Assembly (NCBI GenBank): GCA_016287975.1
Contig: JAEEXV010000010.1
Coordinates: 1-7,413 of the forward strand
Direction: 5' to 3'
Source: Lentisphaeria bacterium
GTDB taxonomy: Bacteria > Verrucomicrobiota > Lentisphaeria > Oligosphaerales > Oligosphaeraceae
DNA length: 7,413 nt
Shown: piece after piece, positions 1 through 6,653 of the stretch
Position numbering within the stretch: the stretch's first letter is position 1
How the letters are laid out: every line of letters starts with the position of its first letter
The notes under the pieces: model-generated
What the model saw: the letters and a program-made list of their open reading frames with translations, nothing else
Told to the model about the DNA's origin: nothing
Databases searched by the model: none
Program-made: the position numbers and the translations under genes

Positions 1-2388
1 ATCGGACCACTCGCGAATGCTCTGGCGGAACTCCTCTCCGTCGACGAGGTCGATGCCGTCGAGGGCGACGCGCCCCTGCGAATCGATGGCGAAGCCCTTG
101 GCGGCCTTGGCGGGCGGCGCGTCGGTGAACTCGCCGAGGAACTTCGGGGGATGGTAGAAGTCGGCGGGATTGGGCGGCGGCGCGGCAGGAAGGGCGGCGG
201 TCTTCGGCGGCTCCGCGAGAGGCGGCCGCAGGATGGCCATCGCGGGGTCGGGGGGCGCGGCAATCTTGAGTTGCGCGAAGAAGCCGAGCGCCTTGCCGGG
301 GATCGTGAAGACGGTGGCGGTGCCTTTGCGCACGCCCTTCACGGCGAGGCTGGGGCGCTCCGGCGATTCCAGGACGGCCTCCGGCGCGCACGGGCGGTTG
401 ACGGTGATGACGAGCGGGGCCTTGACCTCCGGGAAATCGAGGGTCTCCGGAATCCCGGAGAGCACCTGCCCCTTCTGCGCCTTGGCGCCGGTGAGATTGT
501 AGAGCTGCACGTAGATGGCGCCCTTGCCGGGGCCGTCCTGCAGTTGGTTCACGATTCCGACGACCTTCTCGGGCAGTGCGAGCGTGGCGGGGACAACGGC
601 GCCCGCCAGTTCGTGCGCGTAGTCGTAGAGGTGGTCGAGCAAGCCGGCCAGTTCCGGGTGCGGACTGTAGCCGTAGCGCGAGCCCAGCCGGATCTCCGGC
701 TCGTTCAGGTGGTCGCCGAATTTCGCGGCGAGATACAGGAATGCCCCCTTGCCGTGGCGGGTCTTCACCACGAGGGGCAGCCGCACGCCCTTCTCGTTGC
801 GGTATTGCACGAGCACCTCGGACTTGTCGGGCGAGAGCAGTCCCACCTCGTCCGCATGCGGGACGGCGAAGGCGGCGCCGCCCTTGGGGCGAGCGAAAAC
901 GGCCTCGCCTTTACCGTGGCGGCGGCCGACCCAGTGCACATTCATCGCGCGGGCGAGCCCGAAGTCGGCGCGGCGGTTGCCGCGCTCGTCATGCAGCGAG
1001 GTATGGTCGGTCACGATGGCGACGCCGCCATTGGCGACGAACTCCTCGATGACGCGGCACTGGCGGTCAGAGAGTGAGGCCTGGCTGGCGAGGACAAGCA
1101 CGCGGTATTTGCCGAGGCGGTTGGGGTAGAAGAGGTCGCCGTCCAGGAGCGTGTCGAATTGTCGGCCGGAGCGCAGGAAGGTCTCCATGACGCCGCGGAA
1201 GTCAAACCAGTAGAACTTGCGGTCGGCGGAGGTGCGCCAGGTCTGGGTGGAGACGAGGAGCGCGGTGTCGGTGAAGGTGCGCGCGTAGCGGTGCGGCATG
1301 ACCGCCTCCCAGCAGTTGTAGCGCTTGAAATAGGCGGCATCCTCGGGCGTGTCGAGGGGGACGCGGCCATACCAGATGGCGTGGCGCCCGCCTTGGCACA
1401 TCGCCCACTCGACATAGTGCGCCTCGCGCTGGACGGGCTCGCGGTTGAGGCTCCAGATGGGGATGTCGTAGAAGTCGCCGTAGCTGTTGCGGCTCTTCAG
1501 CGAGCCCAGGAAGCTGATGGCGTTCTCCAGGGGGTTGCGCAGCATGCTCTCCCAGCCGACGAAGGGGCTGTAGAGGGCGGCGGCCTTGGCTAGGTCGATG
1601 GCCTGGGAGTTGGGGTCGGCGTAGTTGGAGCAGTAGGTCATGATGATGGTGTCGGGCTTGACCTGCTGCAGGGCTTTGAGGATGGTGTATTTGGCGCGGT
1701 TGGTCCGGTCCATGCCCCACGCGCGGAAATCGCGCTGCGCGGCGCTGGGGGCGTTGTGGTTGAGCGTGACGGGCGGCGTGCGGCCAGTCTCTTCGGCGTA
1801 GGCCTTGCGGCAGGCCTCGCAGCCGCAGTAGGAGCGGCCGGCGAGGGCGAGTTCATCGATCATGAACCCCGCGAAGCCCGCCTGGCGCTGGAAGCGGACG
1901 AGATACTGGATGAGATAACCCATGAACTCGGGGTTGACGTGGCAGAACCAGTAGTGGCTTTCGCCGCTGCGGATGTCGCGCTGGAGCCAGTCGAGGCGAT
2001 GCAGCATGAAGGGATAGCCGCGGTAGCTGAGAATGGTGGGGTCGTGGTGCTCGATGACGCTGATGCCGTATTTGGCGCAGGCCTCGCGGACGATGCGCCC
2101 GGCCTCCTCAATTTGCGGAAACTCCTCCAGATAATTGGCCCGAAAGTGCCGCCCGTTGTAGAGGACGGTCGTGAAGCCTAGGTCGTGGAGTTGCTTCGCG
2201 CGCGCCTCGGCGGCCTGGGGGTCGGCGAGCGAGATGCGGTCGTAGTTGTTGTTGCCCGAGAAACTCGCGATGGCGGCGTTGTACAGCGCCGGGTTGACAT
2301 TCCCGTAGTGGCGCGGCAGCGTGGAGCACTCCTCCGCCGGCAGCAGCAGCGCCAGCGCGAACAACAGAATGAAGACTGCTTTGGGCAT
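1..2388 (-). CDS. Exported glycoside-hydrolase-like protein (GHL6-type barrel plus beta-galactosidase trimerisation-like domain), 3' end outside window
   Basis: An uninterrupted frame of 796 codons runs from the ATG at 2388 to the left edge with no stop, so the C-terminus is missing. Residues 1-20 form a signal peptide (one Lys, then a Phe/Leu/Ala core ending near LLPAEE). There is no lipobox before Cys21. Residues about 28-365 look like a TIM-barrel hydrolase of the hypothetical glycosyl hydrolase 6/GH42-like group: EHHDP (113-117), GFMIDEL with acidic D178/E179 at a barrel strand end, a CGCEAC cluster (188-193), and VGWE (277-280). About 370-600 resembles the flavodoxin-like beta-galactosidase trimerisation domain (ALLVSTQTW, VLVLASQASLS, EEFVANGGVAIVTD). 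About 600-710 is a beta-rich segment; 711-760 is a Pro/Ala-rich linker leading into a further, unidentified region. Role inferred: hydrolysis of a sugar polymer or glycoside outside the cytoplasm. Catalytic residues and substrate are not certain. The start lacks a visible Shine-Dalgarno but is fixed by the signal peptide. Confidence 0.8.
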   Translation of the reverse strand, partial: MPKAVFILLFALALLLPAEECSTLPRHYGNVNPALYNAAIASFSGNNNYDRISLADPQAAEARAKQLHDLGFTTVLYNGRHFRANYLEEFPQIEEAGRIVREACAKYGISVIEHHDPTILSYRGYPFMLHRLDWLQRDIRSGESHYWFCHVNPEFMGYLIQYLVRFQRQAGFAGFMIDELALAGRSYCGCEACRKAYAEETGRTPPVTLNHNAPSAAQRDFRAWGMDRTNRAKYTILKALQQVKPDTIIMTYCSNYADPNSQAIDLAKAAALYSPFVGWESMLRNPLENAISFLGSLKSRNSYGDFYDIPIWSLNREPVQREAHYVEWAMCQGGRHAIWYGRVPLDTPEDAAYFKRYNCWEAVMPHRYARTFTDTALLVSTQTWRTSADRKFYWFDFRGVMETFLRSGRQFDTLLDGDLFYPNRLGKYRVLVLASQASLSDRQCRVIEEFVANGGVAIVTDHTSLHDERGNRRADFGLARAMNVHWVGRRHGKGEAVFARPKGGAAFAVPHADEVGLLSPDKSEVLVQYRNEKGVRLPLVVKTRHGKGAFLYLAAKFGDHLNEPEIRLGSRYGYSPHPELAGLLDHLYDYAHELAGAVVPATLALPEKVVGIVNQLQDGPGKGAIYVQLYNLTGAKAQKGQVLSGIPETLDFPEVKAPLVITVNRPCAPEAVLESPERPSLAVKGVRKGTATVFTIPGKALGFFAQLKIAAPPDPAMAILRPPLAEPPKTAALPAAPPPNPADFYHPPKFLGEFTDAPPAKAAKGFAIDSQGRVALDGIDLVDGEEFRQSIREWSD

Positions 2389-2415
2389 GATGGTGGGCTT
2401 GGGGCTGGGGCTGGG

Positions 2416-2594
2416 TTTTTGAAAGGGATTCAAGAGATTCAAGGGATAACCGGGCTTTAAGAGCGCCGAAGGGGCCAGGCTTTTTGAAAGGGATTCAAGG
2501 GATAGCCGGGTTTCTTGAAAGAGAGCGCCGCCTCTTTCCCCCCCCATGAAACCCAGCACATCCCTTTTATCTCTTGAATCCCTTGAATCCCTGC
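2416..2594. repeat. ATTCAAG repeat cluster with tandem and inverted copies (intergenic)
   Basis: The spacer 2389-2637 holds no gene. It contains five copies of the heptamer ATTCAAG in both orientations. Two similar direct units, 2416-2468 and 2481-2530, are offset by 65 nt; both start TTTTTGAAAGGGATTCAA and both end in GAGCGCCG. A third, inverted copy (2561-2594) lets 2424-2448 pair with 2568-2592, 23 of 25 positions matching. On the minus strand this would fold between the second oxidoreductase stop and the hydrolase start. A smaller 7-bp hairpin (GAAAGAG at 2517-2523, CTCTTTC at 2532-2538) sits in the middle. Function unknown: an mRNA structure, a processing site, or a genome-wide intergenic repeat. 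Confidence 0.75.
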
Positions 2595-2637
2595 TTAAAT
2601 CGCCCCTGGCACCCCGCCCCCTCTTGAGAGTCCCCCC

Positions 2638-3702
2638 TCACTCGAACTGGAACGGCTTTCCAGTGCGCACGGAGGTGTAGATGCCGGAGATGAGTTCCAC
2701 GGCGCGGCGGCCTTCGCGGCCGTCGAGGCGGAGGGGGGTGCCGAGGCGGATGGCGTTGGCGAGGTCGGCGAGCTGGGCCTTGTGGCCGAGTTCGTTGATG
2801 TTCATGGGGGCGGAGCCGCCGCGCGCGTCGCCGCCGCCCGTGATGGCGGCCTTGATCTCGTCGTCGATGGGCTGCTTGTCGAGGAACTCCCAGCGGATCA
2901 TGCTGTCCTCCTCGAAGGAGACCGAGCCAGTGGAGCCCGAGAACTCGATGCGGCGCGGGAAGCCAGGCGCGCAGGAGGTGCTGACCTCGATGGTGCCGAA
3001 GGAGCCGTTGCGCCAGCGGACGTAGGCGCAGAGGTTGTCCTCGACCTCGATGGAGTGGGTGAGTGTGCCCGCGACGGCGGAGACCTCGGCGGGCGCGCCG
3101 TTGATGTAGAGGAGCAGGTCGATCATGTGGATGGCCTGGTTCATCAGCGCGCCGCCGCCGTCCATCTTCCAGGTGCCGCGCCAGTTGGAGCGGCTGTAGT
3201 AGGCGGCGTTGCGGAACCAGCGCATCTGGGCGGAGGCCAGCACCATGCGCCCGAAGCGCCCCGCCAGGGCGGCCTCGCGCACGAGCTGCACGGGCTTGGA
3301 GAAGCGGCTCTGGAAGACAGGCGAGAGCAGGACGTGGTTTTCGTCGCAGGCGGCGATGATGCTGTCGACCTTGTCGAGGGTGACTTCAAGGGGCTTTTCG
3401 CAGAGGATGTGCTTGCCCGCGCGGGCGGCGGGGATCGCGGTGGCGGCGTGGGCGCCAGAGGGGGTCGCAATGGTGACGGCCTCGATGGCGGGGTCGGCGA
3501 GGAACTCCTCGAAACTGGTGTATGCCTTGCACCCGAACTGCTTGGCGCGACTCTGGGCGGCGGCGGGGACGGTGTCGAAGAATCCGATCAGTTCCGCGTT
3601 GTCCAGGGACTGCAGGGATTTGGCGTGCAGTTCGGCGATCATGCCTGCGCCGATGATGCCGAAGCCGACTTTCTTCACGGGGGCGGCCGTCTTTTTCTTC
3701 AT
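2638..3702 (-). CDS. Gfo/Idh/MocA family oxidoreductase (354 aa)
   Basis: Predicted NAD(P)-dependent dehydrogenase of sugars, inositols or their derivatives, cytoplasmic. The N-terminal Rossmann domain shows GIIGAG (15-20) after a Lys-rich start, an acidic residue at the end of the second strand (D43 in GFFD) and ATPSGAH (79-85). The family signature CEKP lies at 101-104, with Lys103 the expected catalytic/cofactor-contacting lysine. The C-terminal alpha/beta domain carries GGGALMNQAIHMID (182-195), where H192 and D195 occupy the usual substrate-site positions. The length is normal for the family. The ATG at 3702 is preceded by a strong Shine-Dalgarno (AAGGAGA, 9 nt spacing). It follows the related gene at 3727-4902 by only 24 nt, so the two are probably co-transcribed. 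There is no Tat or Sec signal, unlike many Gfo/Idh proteins of PVC bacteria. The substrate cannot be named from sequence. Confidence 0.93.
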   Translation of the reverse strand: MKKKTAAPVKKVGFGIIGAGMIAELHAKSLQSLDNAELIGFFDTVPAAAQSRAKQFGCKAYTSFEEFLADPAIEAVTIATPSGAHAATAIPAARAGKHILCEKPLEVTLDKVDSIIAACDENHVLLSPVFQSRFSKPVQLVREAALAGRFGRMVLASAQMRWFRNAAYYSRSNWRGTWKMDGGGALMNQAIHMIDLLLYINGAPAEVSAVAGTLTHSIEVEDNLCAYVRWRNGSFGTIEVSTSCAPGFPRRIEFSGSTGSVSFEEDSMIRWEFLDKQPIDDEIKAAITGGGDARGGSAPMNINELGHKAQLADLANAIRLGTPLRLDGREGRRAVELISGIYTSVRTGKPFQFE

Positions 3703-3711
3703 GGGGAAAAG

Positions 3712-3718
3712 TCTCCTT
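3712..3718 (-). promoter_or_regulatory. Shine-Dalgarno site of the 354-aa oxidoreductase
   Basis: The minus strand reads AAGGAGA here, 9 nt before the ATG at 3702. It is the strongest ribosome binding site in the window and fixes this start codon. The other genes have weak (AAGG for 4902, GAGG for 6538) or no visible sites. Confidence 0.8.
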
Positions 3719-3726
3719 AGATTGGG

Positions 3727-4902
3727 TTACAGGATGGCGGGACGGAGTTCTTCGATGGGCACGGGGAGGGTCTGGCGCGAGCGGATGGACTGGATGGCCA
3801 GCTTGGCGAGAAGCGTCGCCTGCAGGCCAGCGAGTTCGTCGCACGGCACCGCCGCGTTGCCGCGGATGGCGGCGAGGAATCCCGCGAGCATGGCGCGGTG
3901 GCCTTTGTCGACGATGAGTTCGCGCTGGACATTGCGCAGGTTTCCCGCGGCGGCCCGCTGCTGGAGGGCGGTCTTGGCGAGGAAGGCGTCGAAGCCCTCG
4001 CCAGGGCAGTCGGCGGCGAAGTCGTCGCGCTGGAGGGGGAAGGTCTCGGCGTCGAGGCCCGGAATGCCGTAGTAGCGGTTCTCGACGAAGAAGAGGTTGC
4101 GGAAGAGGGCGGCGCGTGAGGTCACCTCGAAGAGTTCCTTGGGGTAGTCGAAGGTGCCGCCGACGCTGAAGTCGAGGGTGGCGCTGTCGCCGCCCGAGAA
4201 CTTGAGGTGGATGAGGTGGGTCATGCGGCTGGAGCCGCAGGCGGTGATCTCGACGGGGACCTGGGGCGCGAAGAACCAGCACGCCAGGTCCATCCAGTGC
4301 ACCGATTCGCCGATGATCGCGCCGCCGCCGTGGGCGGGGTCCATGTGCACCATGCGGTAGCTCGATCCCTCGTCCTGGATGCGGATCAGGAAATGCGTGG
4401 CCTCCTCCTCGGGCAGGGGGGCGCGGCTGGTCTCGACATAGCGCCACGGCTGGTGCTTCGGCGCGGCGATCTGCGCCTGCACGCGCGCCTTGAGGGCGTG
4501 CATCGAGGGCGCCATGCGGCGGTTGAGGTCGACGCAGAGTTTGACTCCCGCGCGGCGCACCGCGCGGATGATCTCCCAGCTTTCGGGCAGTTCCATCGCC
4601 ATCGGCTTCTCGCAGAAGATGTGCTTGCCCCTGGCGGCGGCCGCGCGCACGATGGGCAGGTGCATGTCGTGGCTGGTCGCGACCATCACGAAGTCCACCT
4701 CTGGATCCGCCAGCGCCTCGCCATAGTCGGCGACCGCCTTCGGCACGCTGAAGCGCGCGGCGGCCTCCTTGGCGGCGTCAAGGAAGATGTCGCAGCAATA
4801 GCGGACTTCGACGTCCTCCCGTTCCTTGAGATTGGGCAGATGCTGTGCCTTGGCGAAGGCGCCGCAGCCGATCTGCGCCGCCACGAGTTTTCCATTTTTC
4901 AT
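3727..4902 (-). CDS. Gfo/Idh/MocA family oxidoreductase (391 aa)
   Basis: A second, divergent member of the family directly upstream of the first. The Rossmann fold starts at AAQIGCGAFA (8-17), with an acidic strand-end residue in CCDIF (D38), VATSHDMH (74-81) and the signature CEKP at 97-100 (Lys99). The C-terminal domain has GGGAIIGESVHWMD (192-205) with H202 and D205 at the usual active-site positions, followed by a longer C-terminal section than the 354-aa neighbour (a roughly 40-residue difference overall). It is a predicted cytoplasmic NAD(P)-dependent sugar-type dehydrogenase. The ATG at 4902 has a weak AAGG 9 nt upstream, and the start places the glycine-rich loop at the normal distance from the N-terminus. 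It lies 21 nt after the ABM-domain gene and 24 nt before the next oxidoreductase, consistent with one operon. Two linked paralogues may act on successive intermediates or oxidise and re-reduce the same sugar; this is inference. Confidence 0.93.
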   Translation of the reverse strand: MKNGKLVAAQIGCGAFAKAQHLPNLKEREDVEVRYCCDIFLDAAKEAAARFSVPKAVADYGEALADPEVDFVMVATSHDMHLPIVRAAAARGKHIFCEKPMAMELPESWEIIRAVRRAGVKLCVDLNRRMAPSMHALKARVQAQIAAPKHQPWRYVETSRAPLPEEEATHFLIRIQDEGSSYRMVHMDPAHGGGAIIGESVHWMDLACWFFAPQVPVEITACGSSRMTHLIHLKFSGGDSATLDFSVGGTFDYPKELFEVTSRAALFRNLFFVENRYYGIPGLDAETFPLQRDDFAADCPGEGFDAFLAKTALQQRAAAGNLRNVQRELIVDKGHRAMLAGFLAAIRGNAAVPCDELAGLQATLLAKLAIQSIRSRQTLPVPIEELRPAIL

Positions 4903-4923
4903 GGGAGAAGGCCTTTACGGAGT

Positions 4924-5226
4924 TTAATGGAGGGCGGGTTCGAGGATCTGCAGGTCGGCGGCGCCAGTGCGCATGTCGGCGATCTTCGCGCGGAACTCCT
5001 GCATCCGCGGCGTCGACAGGTGCTGGTCAAGGCAGGCCTTGCTTTCCCACGTCTCCATCATCGTGACAAAGGGTCTGCGCACGCCGTCCGCGCTCCATTC
5101 GACGCACGGCTCATAGCGGATGCACCCCTCCTCGCCCAGCACCTGGGGGACGAACTCCTTGAGGACTTCCAGATATGCATCCAGGCATTCGGGGCGGATT
5201 TCTGCTTTCGCGACTACGTAGATCAT
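4924..5226 (-). CDS. Antibiotic biosynthesis monooxygenase (ABM) domain protein, 100 aa
   Basis: A small dimeric alpha/beta-barrel protein of the ABM/YgiN-like type. Visible family features are the first strand and helix (YVVAKAEIRPECLDAYLE, 3-20), GCIRYEP (34-40) and FVTMMETWES (53-62) followed by LDQHLSTPRMQEF (67-79), with His69 in the conserved HL position. The 100-residue length is typical of a single-domain member. In known relatives this fold performs cofactor-free oxygenation of quinol-type compounds or simply binds or isomerises small metabolites, so enzymatic function is uncertain. In carbohydrate loci, such proteins often accompany oxidoreductases. The start at 5226 is chosen because the canonical first strand begins here. 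The frame stays open further upstream, but that extension would cross the palindrome and promoter and enter the ATPase gene. No Shine-Dalgarno is visible (CCGCCACCATC precedes ATG). It is the first gene of the probable operon with the two oxidoreductases. Confidence 0.88.
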   Translation of the reverse strand: MIYVVAKAEIRPECLDAYLEVLKEFVPQVLGEEGCIRYEPCVEWSADGVRRPFVTMMETWESKACLDQHLSTPRMQEFRAKIADMRTGAADLQILEPALH

Positions 5227-5290
5227 GATGGTGGCGGGTTGGGAGAGGGGGCGAGTTCCGTGCGGGCCGAACCTCGGTCCGCTTGCCGAT

Positions 5291-5319
5291 ACTATAATAT
5301 CCCCGTCCGCATCTGTAAG
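5291..5319 (-). promoter_or_regulatory. Candidate sigma70-type promoter of the ABM-oxidoreductase operon
   Basis: On the minus strand, CTTACA (5314-5319, 4 of 6 to the -35 consensus) is followed after exactly 17 nt by TATAGT (5291-5296, 5 of 6 to the -10 consensus). Transcription would start near 5284, giving a leader of about 58 nt. The -35 box sits in the loop of the palindrome at 5299-5332 and the -10 box lies 2 nt beyond its end, which would suit repressor or activator control. Predicted from sequence only. Confidence 0.5.
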
Positions 5320-5332
5320 CGCGGACGGGGAT
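5299..5332. promoter_or_regulatory. Perfect inverted repeat, 12-bp arms: operator or terminator
   Basis: Arms ATCCCCGTCCGC (5299-5310) and GCGGACGGGGAT (5321-5332) are perfect complements around a 10-nt loop. The palindrome begins immediately after the ATPase stop codon (5333-5335). On the minus strand it is followed by ATTATAGTATC, which is AT-rich but has no T-run, so an intrinsic terminator for the ATPase is possible but not classical. It also overlaps the candidate promoter, so it could be an operator. Both roles may be combined. Confidence 0.7.
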
Positions 5333-6538
5333 TCAGACGTCGGGCGGTGAGGGGCGTGGGGCGTCGCCTTCGCTCGACGGATCCAGCGGCCGCCAATCCC
5401 GGAAGTTGACCGCCTGCACGGCGTGTGCGCCAAACGACGGGATGTCCTCGCCGTCATAGACCAGACGTGGACGCATCGCGGTTGTCTCCGACTTGCAGAA
5501 CACCTCCAGATGGTCCGCCAAATGTCGGTTGAAGGTCATGGCGGATTTGATCTCCACTGGCTGCACGAAAGCGCCATGCAGCAACAGCAAGTCGATCTCA
5601 AAGCCCTTTTCGGTTCTCAGGAACGCCAGACGTGGCTCGCGTCCCTGGTTGGTGAAGCTCTTGAGGGCCTCCACCACCGCGAGGTTCTCAAAAAGGCCGC
5701 CGCGCAACGGATGCTGTGCCATGTGCGCTGGGATTTCAATGCCAAGTAGATAGGCGACAAGCCCAGGCTCGGTGAAATAGACTTTCGGAGATTTGACCAC
5801 CCGCTTTGACAGGTTGGAAAAAAACGGCGGAAGCCGAAAGATCAAAAAGGAGGCCTCCAGAATGGACAGCCAATGCGTGACTGTCGTGACTGAAACCCCA
5901 GCATCCCCTGCCAGGGAGGAGTAGTTGACCACTTGCCCGACCCGCCCTGCCAGCAGCATGATGAAGCGCTCAAACACAAGCAGGTCGCGGATGTTCACCA
6001 GACGACGCACATCGCGCTCGACGTATGTCCGCAGATAATTGCGGTAGTATGTGCTTGCGCGCATGGAGCGGTGATGCAGCTCTGGCATGAAACCGCGCAA
6101 CAACACCTGGTCTGTCGATTGGCCTTGCAGACCGCCAAGCTCCGCCAAGGAAAGCGGCAGGAGCTCCAGGATACAGGTCCTTCCTGCCAAAGACTGGTCA
6201 ACCGCCTCCGCCAAGGCCGTCTGATGGCTGCCTGTCAAGATGAACTGTCCTGTCGCCGAGCGGTTCGCATCGACCAGGACCTGGATGGCAGACGCCAATT
6301 CTGGAACCCGCTGGATTTCGTCAATGATCACTGGGGGCGGAAAACGAGCAAAAAAGGCCTTGTAGTCCGCTTCCGCCAACTCGCGCGTCTCCTTGTCTTC
6401 CAAATTGGCATAGTGAAAACGCGGACAGCATGTCTTGACTAAGGTGGTCTTGCCAGACTGGCGCGGCCCAAACACCGTAACCACCGGGTATTCCCCCAAG
6501 GCCTCTCGCAAGACTGGCTCCATACTCCTTTTAATCAT
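5333..6538 (-). CDS. AAA_14/DUF4143 family ATP-binding protein (401 aa)
   Basis: Numbering is from the ATG at 6538. Walker A is GPRQSGKTT (24-32), Walker B is VIIDE (70-74) and FILTGSHQ (99-106) resembles a sensor-1 strand. YVERDV (172-177) opens the DUF4143 part, which contains a helix-turn-helix-like stretch (about 205-235), KVYFTEPGLVAYLLG (252-266), LFENLAVVEALK (282-293) and a C-terminal PD-(D/E)XK-like pattern (E314, D316, then EIK at 329-331). Length and domain order are normal for the family, which is widespread, often horizontally transferred and of unproven function. An ATG two codons earlier (6544) is possible, but GAGG at 6548-6551 is then only 3 nt away, against 9 nt for 6538, and relatives commonly begin MIKR as here. 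Core GC is markedly lower than in flanking genes (31 of 60 at 5821-5880), suggesting acquisition. The last 20 or so residues (SSEGDAPRPSPPDV) are a GC-rich tail after the usual family end. Confidence 0.9.
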   Translation of the reverse strand: MIKRSMEPVLREALGEYPVVTVFGPRQSGKTTLVKTCCPRFHYANLEDKETRELAEADYKAFFARFPPPVIIDEIQRVPELASAIQVLVDANRSATGQFILTGSHQTALAEAVDQSLAGRTCILELLPLSLAELGGLQGQSTDQVLLRGFMPELHHRSMRASTYYRNYLRTYVERDVRRLVNIRDLLVFERFIMLLAGRVGQVVNYSSLAGDAGVSVTTVTHWLSILEASFLIFRLPPFFSNLSKRVVKSPKVYFTEPGLVAYLLGIEIPAHMAQHPLRGGLFENLAVVEALKSFTNQGREPRLAFLRTEKGFEIDLLLLHGAFVQPVEIKSAMTFNRHLADHLEVFCKSETTAMRPRLVYDGEDIPSFGAHAVQAVNFRDWRPLDPSSEGDAPRPSPPDV

Positions 6539-6602
6539 TTCCATTTTCCTCGTTTTTGCGCCAGAAAACCGCCTGGCTCTATGAATGGTAGTTTATCTTT
6601 TT

Positions 6603-6639
6603 GCGCGGTTCCCCATGAAACCCTTATGGGTAACCGCGC
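6603..6639. repeat. Inverted repeat with 14-bp arms (one mismatch) in the ATPase leader
   Basis: Arm 6603-6616 (GCGCGGTTCCCCAT) pairs with 6626-6639 (ATGGGTAACCGCGC) except for one position, around a 9-nt loop. If the promoter at 6654-6681 is used, the hairpin lies in the 5' leader of the ATPase mRNA. On the minus strand it is followed by AAAAAG, so it is not an intrinsic terminator in that direction. On the plus strand only TTTC follows. A binding site, a leader structure or an element end are possible. Confidence 0.7.
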
Positions 6640-6653
6640 TTTCGGACAATAAG

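Noticed and set aside
151..1077. Long plus-strand open frame (308 codons) opposite the hydrolase gene
   Set aside because: It is antisense to a well-supported protein, has Gly/Arg/Glu-dominated low-complexity composition typical of GC-rich shadows, and shows no domain.
2517..2538. Intrinsic terminator formed by GAAAGAG/CTCTTTC
   Set aside because: A stem of only 7 bp, partly AT, without a T-run after it on either strand (followed by a C-run on plus, AAACCC on minus).
2416..2594. CRISPR array
   Set aside because: The repeated unit is a 7-10 nt motif in both orientations with irregular spacing, with no uniform 24-40 nt repeat and spacer structure and no cas genes.
2782..3720. Plus-strand open frame of 312 codons opposite the 354-aa oxidoreductase
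   Set aside because: It mirrors the Gfo/Idh gene in antisense; composition is Gly/Ala/Asp/Val-rich with no recognisable motif.
3386..4447. Minus-strand Arg/Pro-rich open frame overlapping both oxidoreductases
   Set aside because: Different frame from the CEKP-containing proteins, with strong Arg/Pro/His bias and no domain.
4207..5409. Plus-strand open frame of 400 codons spanning three minus-strand features
   Set aside because: It crosses the 391-aa oxidoreductase, the ABM gene and the promoter palindrome; it has no motif and is an artefact of high GC.
5227..5457. N-terminal extension of the ABM gene to an ATG at 5457
   Set aside because: The extension would translate the palindrome, the promoter and the end of the ATPase gene in another frame, and ABM proteins start at the first strand as MIYVV here.
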